A stretch of DNA of 64,000 bases from SAR202 cluster bacterium bin87 (GTDB taxonomy: Bacteria; Chloroflexota; Dehalococcoidia; Lucifugimonadales; UBA3495). The DNA lies in NCBI GenBank assembly GCA_002238825.1, contig MPNC01000004.1, positions 131,241 to 195,240 of the forward strand. The letters are read 5' to 3'. A model generated the notes under the pieces. The model was not told where the DNA came from. It did not search any database and saw only the letters and a program-made list of their open reading frames with translations. Shown here in pieces: positions 8,999-18,677 of the stretch; the first letter of the stretch is position 1, and each line of letters begins with the position of its first letter. A program made the translations under genes and the position numbers.

Positions 8999-9027
8999 AT
9001 TATCCCGCACTGCCCAACTAGTGGCAA
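8999..9027 (-). promoter_or_regulatory. Sigma70-like promoter of the membrane XRE gene
   Basis: On the minus strand: TTGCCA (9027-9022), 17-bp spacer, GATAAT (9004-8999). This leaves a leader of about 65 nt before the ATG at 8929. Spacing is ideal and the boxes are near consensus. Confidence 0.5.
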
Positions 9028-9125
9028 GTCAAGTTGGCAGGTTGTTCACATCAACATCGTGAAACATCAAGCCACTACTTTGCTCATTCCACACACTTTT
9101 TGACGAAGTCGTTCAATTTTGCCTT

Positions 9126-10172
9126 ATGAAACATCACAACACGTCGTATCGTGAACTATTTATCAATCGTTTGCTCTGGATTTCTGTGGCCGTTGTTGTG
9201 CCGGCGGCGCTGATTTTATGGCTATGCAGTGTTGCTCCGGCAGAAACCAGTCCGGAGGTGATTGGAGCCGCGACGGTTTGGGACTTGGCGGAGCCGGATG
9301 ATTTGCTCGCCACCGCTCAGGGTAACGACACCACGGCTTTTCGGGAAGGGGATGCGGGTTTTTCCGCGCATCACCGGGTGCCCGATCATTTCCAGGAAGA
9401 CGGTCAGGATGACCTCCGCCTCAACGTAATGGCAATCACCGATGCTTTGCTGAAAAAGCCGCACGAAAACGATCACATCCGTCGTGGACCCGGCCGCCAC
9501 ATCGATTCGGGAGCCAATTTCGGCATAGTTGAGCTACTCATGACGGTGACGAGGAACCTCCCCGGCATCGAGTCTCCCCAAGAGGCGCCCAGCCAACAAG
9601 TCACAGTGTACTACGATGATCGCGGGTGGGTCGTGGCCTACTTGCCGGCCGACGCGCCGGCCGCCGGCATCTGGCGGTACGATCCGCAGGAGCAAAACCG
9701 ACAGGTAAACGACCTGGAGCAAAACCTGTTGCTGCTGGCCATCAACGAGGTGTTAGCCGCCGCCAGGCAAGACGTGCCCGAAATCGTCGACGCGGATCAG
9801 GACACGGTCGGCTATTACCACTGGCAGCATCCCGATTACAACGCCTTCGTGCTGTTCGGCAATGCGTCGGACGGTAACCCGTCCGACCCGGTCAGGTTCG
9901 TGGTACCGCCGACCATCGAAAACATCCTGGCGTCGGCGTCAGTATTGATCACCAGTGCTCCGACGCCAGGCCAATCCCCCGTCACTGCCGAGTTGATGGT
10001 GGATGACAGCGCAGTGGTATCGGTACAGCAGCCCACCCGGTTGGCCGTCTCAGGGTTTACTTTGCAACGGACCAGCGACGCCAGTCGGCTCTACGAAGTC
10101 ACGGTCGTCGTCGATGACGGGGCCAACGCGTCCGGAGCGGTCATGTTGGTGTACACCAAGCCTAGCTCTTGA
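9126..10172 (+). CDS. Membrane-anchored extracytoplasmic protein, unknown function
   Basis: 348 residues. Residues about 17-38 (LLWISVAVVVPAALILWLCS) form one membrane anchor or uncleaved signal, so the rest is outside the cytoplasm. The middle has an aromatic segment (VTVYYDDRGWVVAYLPAD, about 159-176) and VGYYHWQHPDYNAFVLFGN. The C-terminal quarter alternates strand-like residues (LYEVTVVVDDGANASGAVML) and may be a beta-sandwich. I recognise no enzyme motif. It is first in a forward run, 46 bp before the giant CARDB gene and divergent from the membrane XRE regulator, so a shared role in a surface assembly is plausible. GC is lower than in neighbouring metabolic genes. Confidence 0.7.
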   Translation: MKHHNTSYRELFINRLLWISVAVVVPAALILWLCSVAPAETSPEVIGAATVWDLAEPDDLLATAQGNDTTAFREGDAGFSAHHRVPDHFQEDGQDDLRLNVMAITDALLKKPHENDHIRRGPGRHIDSGANFGIVELLMTVTRNLPGIESPQEAPSQQVTVYYDDRGWVVAYLPADAPAAGIWRYDPQEQNRQVNDLEQNLLLLAINEVLAAARQDVPEIVDADQDTVGYYHWQHPDYNAFVLFGNASDGNPSDPVRFVVPPTIENILASASVLITSAPTPGQSPVTAELMVDDSAVVSVQQPTRLAVSGFTLQRTSDASRLYEVTVVVDDGANASGAVMLVYTKPSS

Positions 10173-10218
10173 CGTGAGGGACACTTAAAATTTCGGACAC
10201 TCGCTACTGGGTTCGATC

Positions 10219-13200
10219 GTGAACGGCGTTCGTCCGCTTGCACTGATCATGGCGGTGGTAACCGCTTGCGTGGCTTTAGCGCCCTTGTGGCCCCACTTCG
10301 CCGGCGGTCCAGCCTCTCGGCCCGCCGAGGTTGCGGAAGGCGCGGTCTTGCATCAGGACTGCGCTGATGACGTGAGCATCACGATATCGAGTCAGTGGGG
10401 TGTAATTGAGCCAGATACCTATACGCTCAAAACCCCACCGGACTATAAGGCTGGAGACGATATTCGGATTTATTACGACGTTACCAATTCCAGCTGTGAC
10501 AAACCAGTCGACGTTACGGTCAAATTGCGCGGCTCTGAAAGCGATGCGCCAATTCATAACGCCGACGCGACGGATGACATGGCCTGCTTCGAGGGGTGCA
10601 CCATCAACGCCGGCGGGACACTATACGGCAACATCGGATGGGACCTGGGCAAACATCCCAACGCCACCGGCGAAAAGGTAGTCGCCACCGTCACAATAAC
10701 CGCGCCGGACGGTTTTGTTGACGCCGACACGAGCAACAACACCGCCACTTCCGCACAGTCAATAAACATCGTCAACGAGGAACCGGAGCCGGCGCCGGAC
10801 ATTGCCGTCAAGTCAGTCAGCGCATCCAAGACTACCGCCGTAATCGGAGAGACGGTCAATTTCACCGTGTCGGTACAAAACGAGGGCGACGCTGACGCGG
10901 AGGCCGACACCACCGTGACGCTGGACCACGGCGCGGATACCACAGCGCTGGATTCGGACACGGTCTCAGCACTCGCCGTCGACGGAGAGAGTTCGGTCAC
11001 GCTCACGTGGGACACCGACGGGGCGGCGGCGGGAGCGCACAGCCTGCGGGCGCTGGCGCAAACGGAGGGCGACGACAACGCGGACAACGACAGCAAGACG
11101 GAGACTGTGACTCTGGTGGAACGGTCGGTGGACGTCGCCGTCAAGTCCGTCACGGCCTCGGCGACTGAAGCGGTGGTCGGGGATACGGTTGACTTCACCG
11201 TCACGCTCGAAAACGACGGCAACGTTGCGGCGGTGTTGCCCGACGTTTCGCTGTACGACGCGGACGGCCCAGAAGACGCCGGTCCCCTGGCATCCGTGAC
11301 CGCCGGCACCATCGCCGTAGGAGACGAAACCACCGCCGCGATCTCCTGGGACACCGACGCAGCGGCAGCCGGTACGTACAGCCTGCGCGTGGTGGCCGCA
11401 GTTGACGGCGACGACGATTCAACCAATGACAGCGCGACCGCGTCGTTCACCTTGCACGATCCGGTGGACGTGGAGTTGAGCTTCACCAGTTCACTGGCTT
11501 CCTCGGCGGTTCAGGGAAATTCGGTGAGCGTGCTGTTTACCCTGACCAACTCGGGAAAGAACGACACGGGCGAAGTGCTGGTCAATCTGTACGTCGCTGA
11601 AGTCGGCCAAGATCAGACGACAGAGGATGCGGCCTCGGACGGAACTGACGGTGCAGAGGAGGAAGATGACGAACCCACCGCGACTGCGACCATTTCGACG
11701 CTGGCCGTCAATGGATCGACATCTGGCACGCTGACATGGGACACCACTGACGCCGTATTGGGGAATTATGAGCTGGAGTTAGTTGCCGTGACCGCCGGGG
11801 ATATAGACGACACGAACAATTCAACGGTGGACTACATCGAAATACGAAACTGGCTCCTGCTCAAAAACGTCTCCCCGACCGACGCCGAGGCCGTGACCGG
11901 CGATACCGTCAAGTTCACGGCGCAAGTCGAAAACGTGGGGCAGGAAGAGCTGACAGATTTGACGGTTGGTCTGTACGAAACGAGGGGTAACGAAGCACTC
12001 GCTTCCGTGACGATTGACACCGCAGCCGCCGGTGATACGGCTGACGCGGCTTTCCAGTGGGACACGGCCGGCCGGGATGCAGGTCAGGTTCACCTGTTCG
12101 TCTCCGTCGGGGCGGACGGCCAAGTTCTCGATGAAGATGACACTCAGAAAACCAGCGTAATTGTTCGCAATCCCATAGTGTTGTCATCGGCAACGCCGGC
12201 ATCCGAGGACAACGTTGCGGGAATCCCGGTGTCAATCAACGTGGAGGTGCTCAACGAAAGCATTGACGAGGCCACCGGCGTAGAGGTCAAACTGGATGGC
12301 GTCGGGAGTTGCGATGATGAGAATAGAAATAAGGAGAAGGACTGCGCAACGCCCGCAGCAATCGCGGCGATCCCGGCCGGCGAGACGGGCGCGGCCGTCC
12401 TGGAGTGGCATACCGCTAAAGTCGAGCCCGGCGAGCACGCCCTGAAAATCGTAGCCAGCGTGGACGGCTACAGCAGCGACGCGAACGATGTTCTGCCGCT
12501 GACCGTAACTCTCCGGGCGCCGGTGATGGCCGTGGCGCTCACGTCAGCGACGATAAATCGCGACGTGGCCGCCGTCGGTCAATCGGTGGAAGTGACGGCC
12601 ACCATCGCCAACCATGGCGAGGTTCCCGTGGCGACGCCGGTAGCACTTTATCTGGTTGCAGAGCTGGAACAGACGCCGGAGGTAGCGAGGGAAACGTCGC
12701 TACCCATTGAACCCGGAGCCAAAGCAGAGGTGACGCTGCGGTGGGACTCCACAGGGGAAGATACGGGTACGCATACCCTGAAAATCGTCACGGAACTTCC
12801 CGAGGACACCACCGGCGATGACAATGAGGATCTTCTGACAGTCGAGCTCTTCCGGTCGGCTTTCGACGGCGCTCACGATGTGGACAGCTGCGTCGAGGAT
12901 GTCCGGGTGAGAGTCACTGAGATCAAGGACCTGAGCGGTCAAATACGCTCGCCGCCGAACTACCTTGTTGGCGAGCAACTGAAGGCCGCGTACCGGATCT
13001 ACAATTTCAGTTGCCAGACGGACATCACACTCGCCGTCACGATGAGCGGCCCGGAGGATCATGCGATCAGCGATTCCAGGACGCTCTGCTTTGCGAATTG
13101 CGTGGTTCCGTTTGGCGGAAAGGCAGAGGGCGAAATCGCGTGGACAATTCCCACGCTGCCGGCCTTGGGTGACCAGCCGATCAACGCTACAGTCACCATT

Positions 13201-16200
13201 GTAACGCCGGAAGACTTCGTGGATGTCGACGATGCCAATAACTCAAACACATCAGCAGACCGTATGAATATCGTCCATCCTGAGGATTTGGTGGTGCGCC
13301 TCGGGGAACAAAACGACGAAAAGGTCAGCACGCGTCAGTCGTTGACCGGGCCGGAATTCGGGGCAGTGGATGTGCGGCTGGTATCGGTTCATCCGCTACA
13401 GGCCACCCTGCCGTTCGCCGCCGCAACCGTCGAGGTGGCTGTTGCGGTGGCAAACGACGGACCGACAACCGAACCGGCAACCGTGCGGTTTGTCTTGAGC
13501 CCCACGGACGGAACACAACCGCAGGAACTGTACGGACATACGATGGTCATTCCAACGGGCGAAACCAGGACGGAGACCGTGGCAGTTCCACTGCGGGACG
13601 TACTGCCCGGAACTCACAGCATCGAAGTCCTGCTTTCCGCGGCGGTCGACAGGTCCCTGAACAACAACACGCAGGTCATTGAAATCACTCGACGAGAGCC
13701 CCTGGTGGATGTCGAGGTGACGGCCGTCTCCATCTCACCCGAAATGCCGTTTCTCGGCGACGCAGCTACTGTTACGCTGACGGTACAGAACAACAGCGAT
13801 ATCGCGCTCCCGCTGACGGTGAATTTATTCCTGGACAACGCGCTCCAGACACCAGCGGAGCAAGACCTCGGAGAACTGGCTGCCAGCGCTCAGTTGGAAA
13901 AGGTGATTACCTGGAGGTTGCCCGCATCGGGCAAATACTTGGGGCAGCGCACACTGAAATTGGCGCTGATTTCAACAGAATACGGCCGCGTGGTCGAGGT
14001 TAGCCGGGACGTAACACTGCATATCGACGCCGAGATTGTCAGCGTTGACGCTGTGCCTGTAGACACAGCCATGCAGGGTGAAGAGGTCGCCATCGAGGTG
14101 GAAGTCAGGAACAACGGGCCGGCCACCGTCAACGTGCCGGTAGCCCTGCACTTCCCGTCGGAAACCAAGGACCCCGAGACACGCAGCCCCAAGGCGCCCG
14201 CAGGGACAACCGGGACCGCCTCGTTCACTTGGAAAACCACAAATTATGCTGTTGGCGAGCACATGCTGACCGCGACCGTGCCGGAGCAGCACAACATCGC
14301 CAGCGGCGCGACCTCGATGGAGTTGCCGTTCCGTGTCTCTCCGCTGGTGGTCACCGCAACGATCGTGGATGTCTCGGCATACCCCACAACGCCGACGGTA
14401 GGCGAACCGGTGACCATCACAGTGACAGTCCGGAACGATGGCCGGATTGCCGCCAACATCCCGGTCACGCTGCACTTCCCTCCGGGTGGCCGGCAGCCTC
14501 ATAGCAAGAAGCCGCGCCTGGATCCGGGAGAAACCGGGACGGTGGTTTTCGAATGGCTCACCGGCAACTATCAACCGGGGACGCACCAGTTCCTCGTCGA
14601 GGTAGCGGCCGTCGACGCTCCGCAGCAGCGCTTCACGATAGACCTGCTGCCGATCGTGGAAAACGTCGCTCTAGTGGGCATGGGCACATTCCCGGTCGAA
14701 ACCGCGATGGTGGGAGAACCGGTAGAAGTGTGGATCGACGTCCACAACGATGGGCCGGTGGCATTGAACGTTCCGGTTCGGCTCACCTTCCCGTCCGCCA
14801 GCGAGAGCCCGGAGGTCCGGTCGCCGCGGGTGGCGCCAGGCGAAACCGCGAGGGTCTGGTTCGAATGGAAAACCTCAAACTACGAACCCGGCATCCACAC
14901 GCTGCGGGCGGCGATCCTGCTCGCCGGCAACCTCACGCTGGGACGCAGCACCGGGGAAATCAGGTTCACCCTGACGCCCCTGGTGATCAACGCGACAATC
15001 GTTGACGTCGCCGTAAATCCGGAGGAGCCGCGGGTAGGGGAACCGGTGACCATCACGGTGACCGTGCGGAATGATGGCCGGATTGCGGCCAACATCCCGG
15101 TAACGCTGCACTTCCCTCCGGGCGGCAGGCAGCCTGACAGTAAGAAGCCGCGCGTGGAACCCGGCGCCGTCGGCTCAGTTTCTTTCACTTGGCGCACCAG
15201 CCGTTATGAGCCCGGCATGCACGCCTTCCTGGTTGAGGCGCCCGGCGACCCACCGTCGTCGCAACGGTTTGAGATCGGATTGCTCCCGCCCATCGTCGAC
15301 GTTGCCATCGTCGGCATGGGCTCAGACCCCAGCGAGACGGCAGTGCAGGGCCAGGAAGTGAGCATCTGGGTGGACGTGATCAACAATGGCCCGTCGGCCC
15401 TGAGCGTGCCCGTGCAGCTCTCGTTCCCGTCGGGCGACAAGCAGCCGGAACGAAAGTCCTCGCGGATCGAACCGGGAGAAATAGTGCGCATCGAGTTCAC
15501 CTGGAAGACCTCCAACTACGATCCCGGAACTCACACTCTTACCGCCACGCTCCTGGCGGAGTACAACATCACCGAACTGGACACATACGCAACAATTCAG
15601 ATCAGGCTCATCTCCGCCCAGTTGATCGCGTCGATAGTGGAAATATCATGGAACCCCGACTCCCCGGTGGTGGGCGAACCGGTGACGATTACGGTGACGG
15701 TTCGCAACGACGGTATCGTAGCGGCCAACATCCCGGTCACGCTGCACTTCCCTCCGGGTGGCCGTCAGCCTCATAGCAAGAAGCCGCGGCTGGATCCGGG
15801 TGAAACCGGGACGGTGGTTTTCGAATGGCTCACCGGCAACTATCACCCGGGAACGCACCGGTTCCTCGTCGAGGTAGCGGCTGTCGACGGTCCCCAGCAG
15901 CGCTTCACCATTGAGCTGCTGCCGATCGTGGAAAACGTCGCTCTAGTGGGTATGGGCACATACCCGGTCGAAACTGCGATGGTGGGCGAGCCGGTAGAAG
16001 TGTGGATCGACGTGCGCAACGATGGGCCGGTAGCTGTGCGCGTTCCGGTTCGGCTCACCTTCCCGTCCGCCAGCAAGCGCCCGGAGGTCCGGTCGCCGCG
16101 GGTGGCGCCGGGCGAAACCGCGAGGGTCTGGTTCGAATGGAAAACCTCAAACTACGAACCCGGCATCCACACGCTGCGGGCGGCGACCCTGCTCGCCGGC

Positions 16201-17871
16201 AACCTCACGCTGGGACGCACCACCGGGGAGATCAGGTTCACCCTGACGCCCCTGGTGATCAACGCGACAATCGTTGACGTCGCCGTAAATCCGGAGGAGC
16301 CGCGGGTCGGGGAACCGGTGACCATCACGGTGACCGTCCGGAACGATGGCCAGGTTGCGGCCAACATCCCGGTAACGCTGCACTTCCCTCCGGGCGGCAG
16401 GCAGCCTGACAGTAAGAAGCCGCGCGTGGAACCCGGCGCCGTCGGCGCAGTTTCTTTCACTTGGCGCACCAGCCGTTATGAGCCCGGCATACACGCCTTC
16501 TTGGTTGAGGCGCCCGGCGACCCACCGTCGTCGCAACGGTTTGAGATCGAATTGCTCCCGCCCATCGTCAACGTTGCCATCGTCGGCATGGGCTCAGACC
16601 CCAGCGAGACGGCAGTGCAAGGCCAGGAAGTGAAAATCTGGGTGGACGTGATCAACAATGGCCCGTTGGCCCTGAACGTGCCCGTGCAGCTCTCGTTCCC
16701 GTCGGGCGACAAGCAGCCGGAACGAAAGTCCTCCCGGATCGAACCGGGAGAAATAGTGCGCATCGAGTTCACCTGGAAGACCTCCAACTACGATCCCGGA
16801 ACTCACACTCTTACGGCCACGCTCCTGGCGGAGTACAACATCACCGAACTGGACACATCCGCAGCAATTCAGATCAGGCTCATCTCCGCCCAGTTGATCG
16901 CGTCGATAGTGGAAATATCATGGAACCCCGACTCCCCGGTGGTAGGCGAACCGGTGCGCATTACGGTGACGGTACGCAACGACGGTATCGTTGCGGCCAA
17001 CATCCCGGTAACGCTGCACTTTCCTTCAGGGGACAGGCAACCGGAAACGAGGCGGCCGCGCGTAGCGCGTGGGGGCGTCGGCACGGCTTCCTTCACGTGG
17101 CGCACCAGCCGCTACGAGCCTGGAGATCACGTCTTCCGAGTGCAGATCCCCGGCATGGCGGGCGCGACAAGAACGTTCGAGATAGGACTGAGGCCGCCCG
17201 AAGTCGATTTCGCCATTGCCGGTTTCGAGGCTCCGGATCCATCGCATCCCATAGTGAAGGGCGACTGGGTTGAGATGACTGTAGTGGTACAGAATCAGGG
17301 GCCATACGCGGGCCGGGGCACGGTCTACCTGCTCGACAGCGCCAGCCTCGATACGATGTACGAACAAGGCGCAAGCCTGGAACCGGGCGAGTCCAGAGAA
17401 GTGGAATTCACCTGGAAGACCCTGCGGTACCCGGTGGGCGGCTACGAATTGCTGGCTCGCGTCGACGCGGAGTATGACACCGACCCCGACAACGATGAGT
17501 CGGAGCGGGTACACGTCCACCTGCTGACCGACCGCGACATCACGGTCGGGTTTGGCAACAACGTGCGGCCGGCGGTTTTCTCCGAGCCGACGTCGGGAGC
17601 CGACCTGTCGTCGATTCCCCGGTATCGCAACGACATTATGGTCGTCGTCAGGGGGCAAATCCTGATTGATCTGCCGGCTTCTCCGGCCTTGGACTCGCCG
17701 ATGGGCGTATCGCCGAAGCCAACGGGCGGGAATTACGATCCGCCCCGGATGTACTGGCAATGGCGTTCCGCCCAGCTCTCTCCCTGGGAGTGCGCGCGGT
17801 ACCAGGGGACCATCGGTGAGAGCCTGCCGCGCGCGGTGCTGTGTCCCCGTGCGCCCAGCGTGGTTCGCTAA
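10219..17871 (+). CDS. Giant secreted CARDB-repeat protein
   Basis: 2550 residues from a GTG start. The N-terminus (PLALIMAVVTACVALAPLW) is a signal peptide or anchor. The rest is about 19 CARDB-like beta-sandwich modules of roughly 105 residues, each with V(G/Q)xxVxxxVxVxNxG and ending near F(T/E)WKTxxYxPGxHxL. Two further modules (about 48-185 and 891-1035) share four cysteines (C-E/D-DV start, NxSC, CFxxC). Four modules were duplicated in tandem recently (about 14430-16973). The C-terminal 100 residues are unlike the rest and carry no LPxTG or obvious anchor. CARDB domains occur in bacterial and archaeal surface proteins and bind protein or carbohydrate ligands; adhesion or scaffolding is therefore inferred. 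No catalytic domain was seen. Confidence 0.88.
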   Translation: MNGVRPLALIMAVVTACVALAPLWPHFAGGPASRPAEVAEGAVLHQDCADDVSITISSQWGVIEPDTYTLKTPPDYKAGDDIRIYYDVTNSSCDKPVDVTVKLRGSESDAPIHNADATDDMACFEGCTINAGGTLYGNIGWDLGKHPNATGEKVVATVTITAPDGFVDADTSNNTATSAQSINIVNEEPEPAPDIAVKSVSASKTTAVIGETVNFTVSVQNEGDADAEADTTVTLDHGADTTALDSDTVSALAVDGESSVTLTWDTDGAAAGAHSLRALAQTEGDDNADNDSKTETVTLVERSVDVAVKSVTASATEAVVGDTVDFTVTLENDGNVAAVLPDVSLYDADGPEDAGPLASVTAGTIAVGDETTAAISWDTDAAAAGTYSLRVVAAVDGDDDSTNDSATASFTLHDPVDVELSFTSSLASSAVQGNSVSVLFTLTNSGKNDTGEVLVNLYVAEVGQDQTTEDAASDGTDGAEEEDDEPTATATISTLAVNGSTSGTLTWDTTDAVLGNYELELVAVTAGDIDDTNNSTVDYIEIRNWLLLKNVSPTDAEAVTGDTVKFTAQVENVGQEELTDLTVGLYETRGNEALASVTIDTAAAGDTADAAFQWDTAGRDAGQVHLFVSVGADGQVLDEDDTQKTSVIVRNPIVLSSATPASEDNVAGIPVSINVEVLNESIDEATGVEVKLDGVGSCDDENRNKEKDCATPAAIAAIPAGETGAAVLEWHTAKVEPGEHALKIVASVDGYSSDANDVLPLTVTLRAPVMAVALTSATINRDVAAVGQSVEVTATIANHGEVPVATPVALYLVAELEQTPEVARETSLPIEPGAKAEVTLRWDSTGEDTGTHTLKIVTELPEDTTGDDNEDLLTVELFRSAFDGAHDVDSCVEDVRVRVTEIKDLSGQIRSPPNYLVGEQLKAAYRIYNFSCQTDITLAVTMSGPEDHAISDSRTLCFANCVVPFGGKAEGEIAWTIPTLPALGDQPINATVTIVTPEDFVDVDDANNSNTSADRMNIVHPEDLVVRLGEQNDEKVSTRQSLTGPEFGAVDVRLVSVHPLQATLPFAAATVEVAVAVANDGPTTEPATVRFVLSPTDGTQPQELYGHTMVIPTGETRTETVAVPLRDVLPGTHSIEVLLSAAVDRSLNNNTQVIEITRREPLVDVEVTAVSISPEMPFLGDAATVTLTVQNNSDIALPLTVNLFLDNALQTPAEQDLGELAASAQLEKVITWRLPASGKYLGQRTLKLALISTEYGRVVEVSRDVTLHIDAEIVSVDAVPVDTAMQGEEVAIEVEVRNNGPATVNVPVALHFPSETKDPETRSPKAPAGTTGTASFTWKTTNYAVGEHMLTATVPEQHNIASGATSMELPFRVSPLVVTATIVDVSAYPTTPTVGEPVTITVTVRNDGRIAANIPVTLHFPPGGRQPHSKKPRLDPGETGTVVFEWLTGNYQPGTHQFLVEVAAVDAPQQRFTIDLLPIVENVALVGMGTFPVETAMVGEPVEVWIDVHNDGPVALNVPVRLTFPSASESPEVRSPRVAPGETARVWFEWKTSNYEPGIHTLRAAILLAGNLTLGRSTGEIRFTLTPLVINATIVDVAVNPEEPRVGEPVTITVTVRNDGRIAANIPVTLHFPPGGRQPDSKKPRVEPGAVGSVSFTWRTSRYEPGMHAFLVEAPGDPPSSQRFEIGLLPPIVDVAIVGMGSDPSETAVQGQEVSIWVDVINNGPSALSVPVQLSFPSGDKQPERKSSRIEPGEIVRIEFTWKTSNYDPGTHTLTATLLAEYNITELDTYATIQIRLISAQLIASIVEISWNPDSPVVGEPVTITVTVRNDGIVAANIPVTLHFPPGGRQPHSKKPRLDPGETGTVVFEWLTGNYHPGTHRFLVEVAAVDGPQQRFTIELLPIVENVALVGMGTYPVETAMVGEPVEVWIDVRNDGPVAVRVPVRLTFPSASKRPEVRSPRVAPGETARVWFEWKTSNYEPGIHTLRAATLLAGNLTLGRTTGEIRFTLTPLVINATIVDVAVNPEEPRVGEPVTITVTVRNDGQVAANIPVTLHFPPGGRQPDSKKPRVEPGAVGAVSFTWRTSRYEPGIHAFLVEAPGDPPSSQRFEIELLPPIVNVAIVGMGSDPSETAVQGQEVKIWVDVINNGPLALNVPVQLSFPSGDKQPERKSSRIEPGEIVRIEFTWKTSNYDPGTHTLTATLLAEYNITELDTSAAIQIRLISAQLIASIVEISWNPDSPVVGEPVRITVTVRNDGIVAANIPVTLHFPSGDRQPETRRPRVARGGVGTASFTWRTSRYEPGDHVFRVQIPGMAGATRTFEIGLRPPEVDFAIAGFEAPDPSHPIVKGDWVEMTVVVQNQGPYAGRGTVYLLDSASLDTMYEQGASLEPGESREVEFTWKTLRYPVGGYELLARVDAEYDTDPDNDESERVHVHLLTDRDITVGFGNNVRPAVFSEPTSGADLSSIPRYRNDIMVVVRGQILIDLPASPALDSPMGVSPKPTGGNYDPPRMYWQWRSAQLSPWECARYQGTIGESLPRAVLCPRAPSVVR
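14430..16973 (+). repeat. 1272-bp in-frame tandem duplication inside the CARDB gene
   Basis: Landmarks recur at a constant offset of 1272 bp: ccggtcacgctgcac at 14461 and 15733, gttgccatcgtcggcatggg at 15301 and 16573, and tggaaccccgactcccc at 15649 and 16921. The unit is 424 codons, four CARDB modules (PHSKKPRLDPGE, PEVRSPRVAPGE, PDSKKPRVEPGA and PERKSSRIEPGE types). The copies are nearly identical, so the event is recent. Boundaries are approximate. Confidence 0.93.
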
Positions 17872-17942
17872 GGTTATGGACAAAAACGCGGTCAGCAGAT
17901 TAGCATCAGCTAAGCGCCGATGGTGAGCAGCGGGAGAAATTT

Positions 17943-18677
17943 ATGCCGGTACGCGACGAAATTCTAGAAGTGGTCCGCGGCGCGGCCAACAGAGCCCTCA
18001 CCAACTGGAAGGGGGAAAATTCGGCCGGCGGAGCACAGAGACTTTTCGGATACTTCGAGGAGCGTCACCCTGGATACACGGGACGGTACCCAATTCTGGG
18101 TCTGTTGCATGAAATAGAATCTGCCGCTCATGCAGGTAACGGCGGCGCGTCAGCAAACCAGGACGGGATCGATCTGCCTCCGGAAAATTCGATCCTGGGT
18201 TGGGACGAACATCTTGGCGAATTCACAACACCGATGAGCCATGATTGGGCTCGAGCCATCAAGGAGAGTGCTTCGGACGCCACAGGGAGACACTTCCGCA
18301 ATGCGACATCCTGCTTTGAGCAAGACAGGCCCTTACAAGGCGCTGAACACCTGGTCAGTGGGGTGATATGTTCAATAGCCGCCATCGCCGCGTTGAAAGG
18401 CTGGCCTCACTCTGACCGGGAAGACGACCTCAACGCCGTAGTGGGATTGGCCACTGGGCGACTGCCGCAAAACCCCAATCAGGTCTACACGTTGTTGCAG
18501 TCGGCCCCGGCAGAAGGACGGCGCCTGAACAGCGCTTACGCAGCAGCTATGGGACAACCTGATGAGATCAGGTACGGTTTCTTCTACAATGGCGCCGATG
18601 GCTACGATAAGGACGCCACGCTCTTTGCTCAAAGAGCCGTCGAGTTGGCTAGGGAGTTGGCCACCGGATTGCCATGA
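17943..18677 (+). CDS. Unknown helical protein, possible HEPN/PaREP1-like C-terminal half
   Basis: 244 residues, no signal peptide, soluble and largely helical. The N-terminal half (about 1-115) is unfamiliar. The C-terminal half has GAEHLVSGVICSIAAIAALK (about 133-152), followed by an LLQSAPAEGRRLNSAYAAAM helix and a final QRAVELARELA helix. That layout resembles small helical proteins of the HEPN/PaREP1 type, though no clear RxxxxH nuclease motif is present. It starts 71 bp after the CARDB gene, and its last 4 bp overlap the next ORF, which also looks PaREP1-like. A link with the surface protein is contextual only. Confidence 0.6.
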   Translation: MPVRDEILEVVRGAANRALTNWKGENSAGGAQRLFGYFEERHPGYTGRYPILGLLHEIESAAHAGNGGASANQDGIDLPPENSILGWDEHLGEFTTPMSHDWARAIKESASDATGRHFRNATSCFEQDRPLQGAEHLVSGVICSIAAIAALKGWPHSDREDDLNAVVGLATGRLPQNPNQVYTLLQSAPAEGRRLNSAYAAAMGQPDEIRYGFFYNGADGYDKDATLFAQRAVELARELATGLP

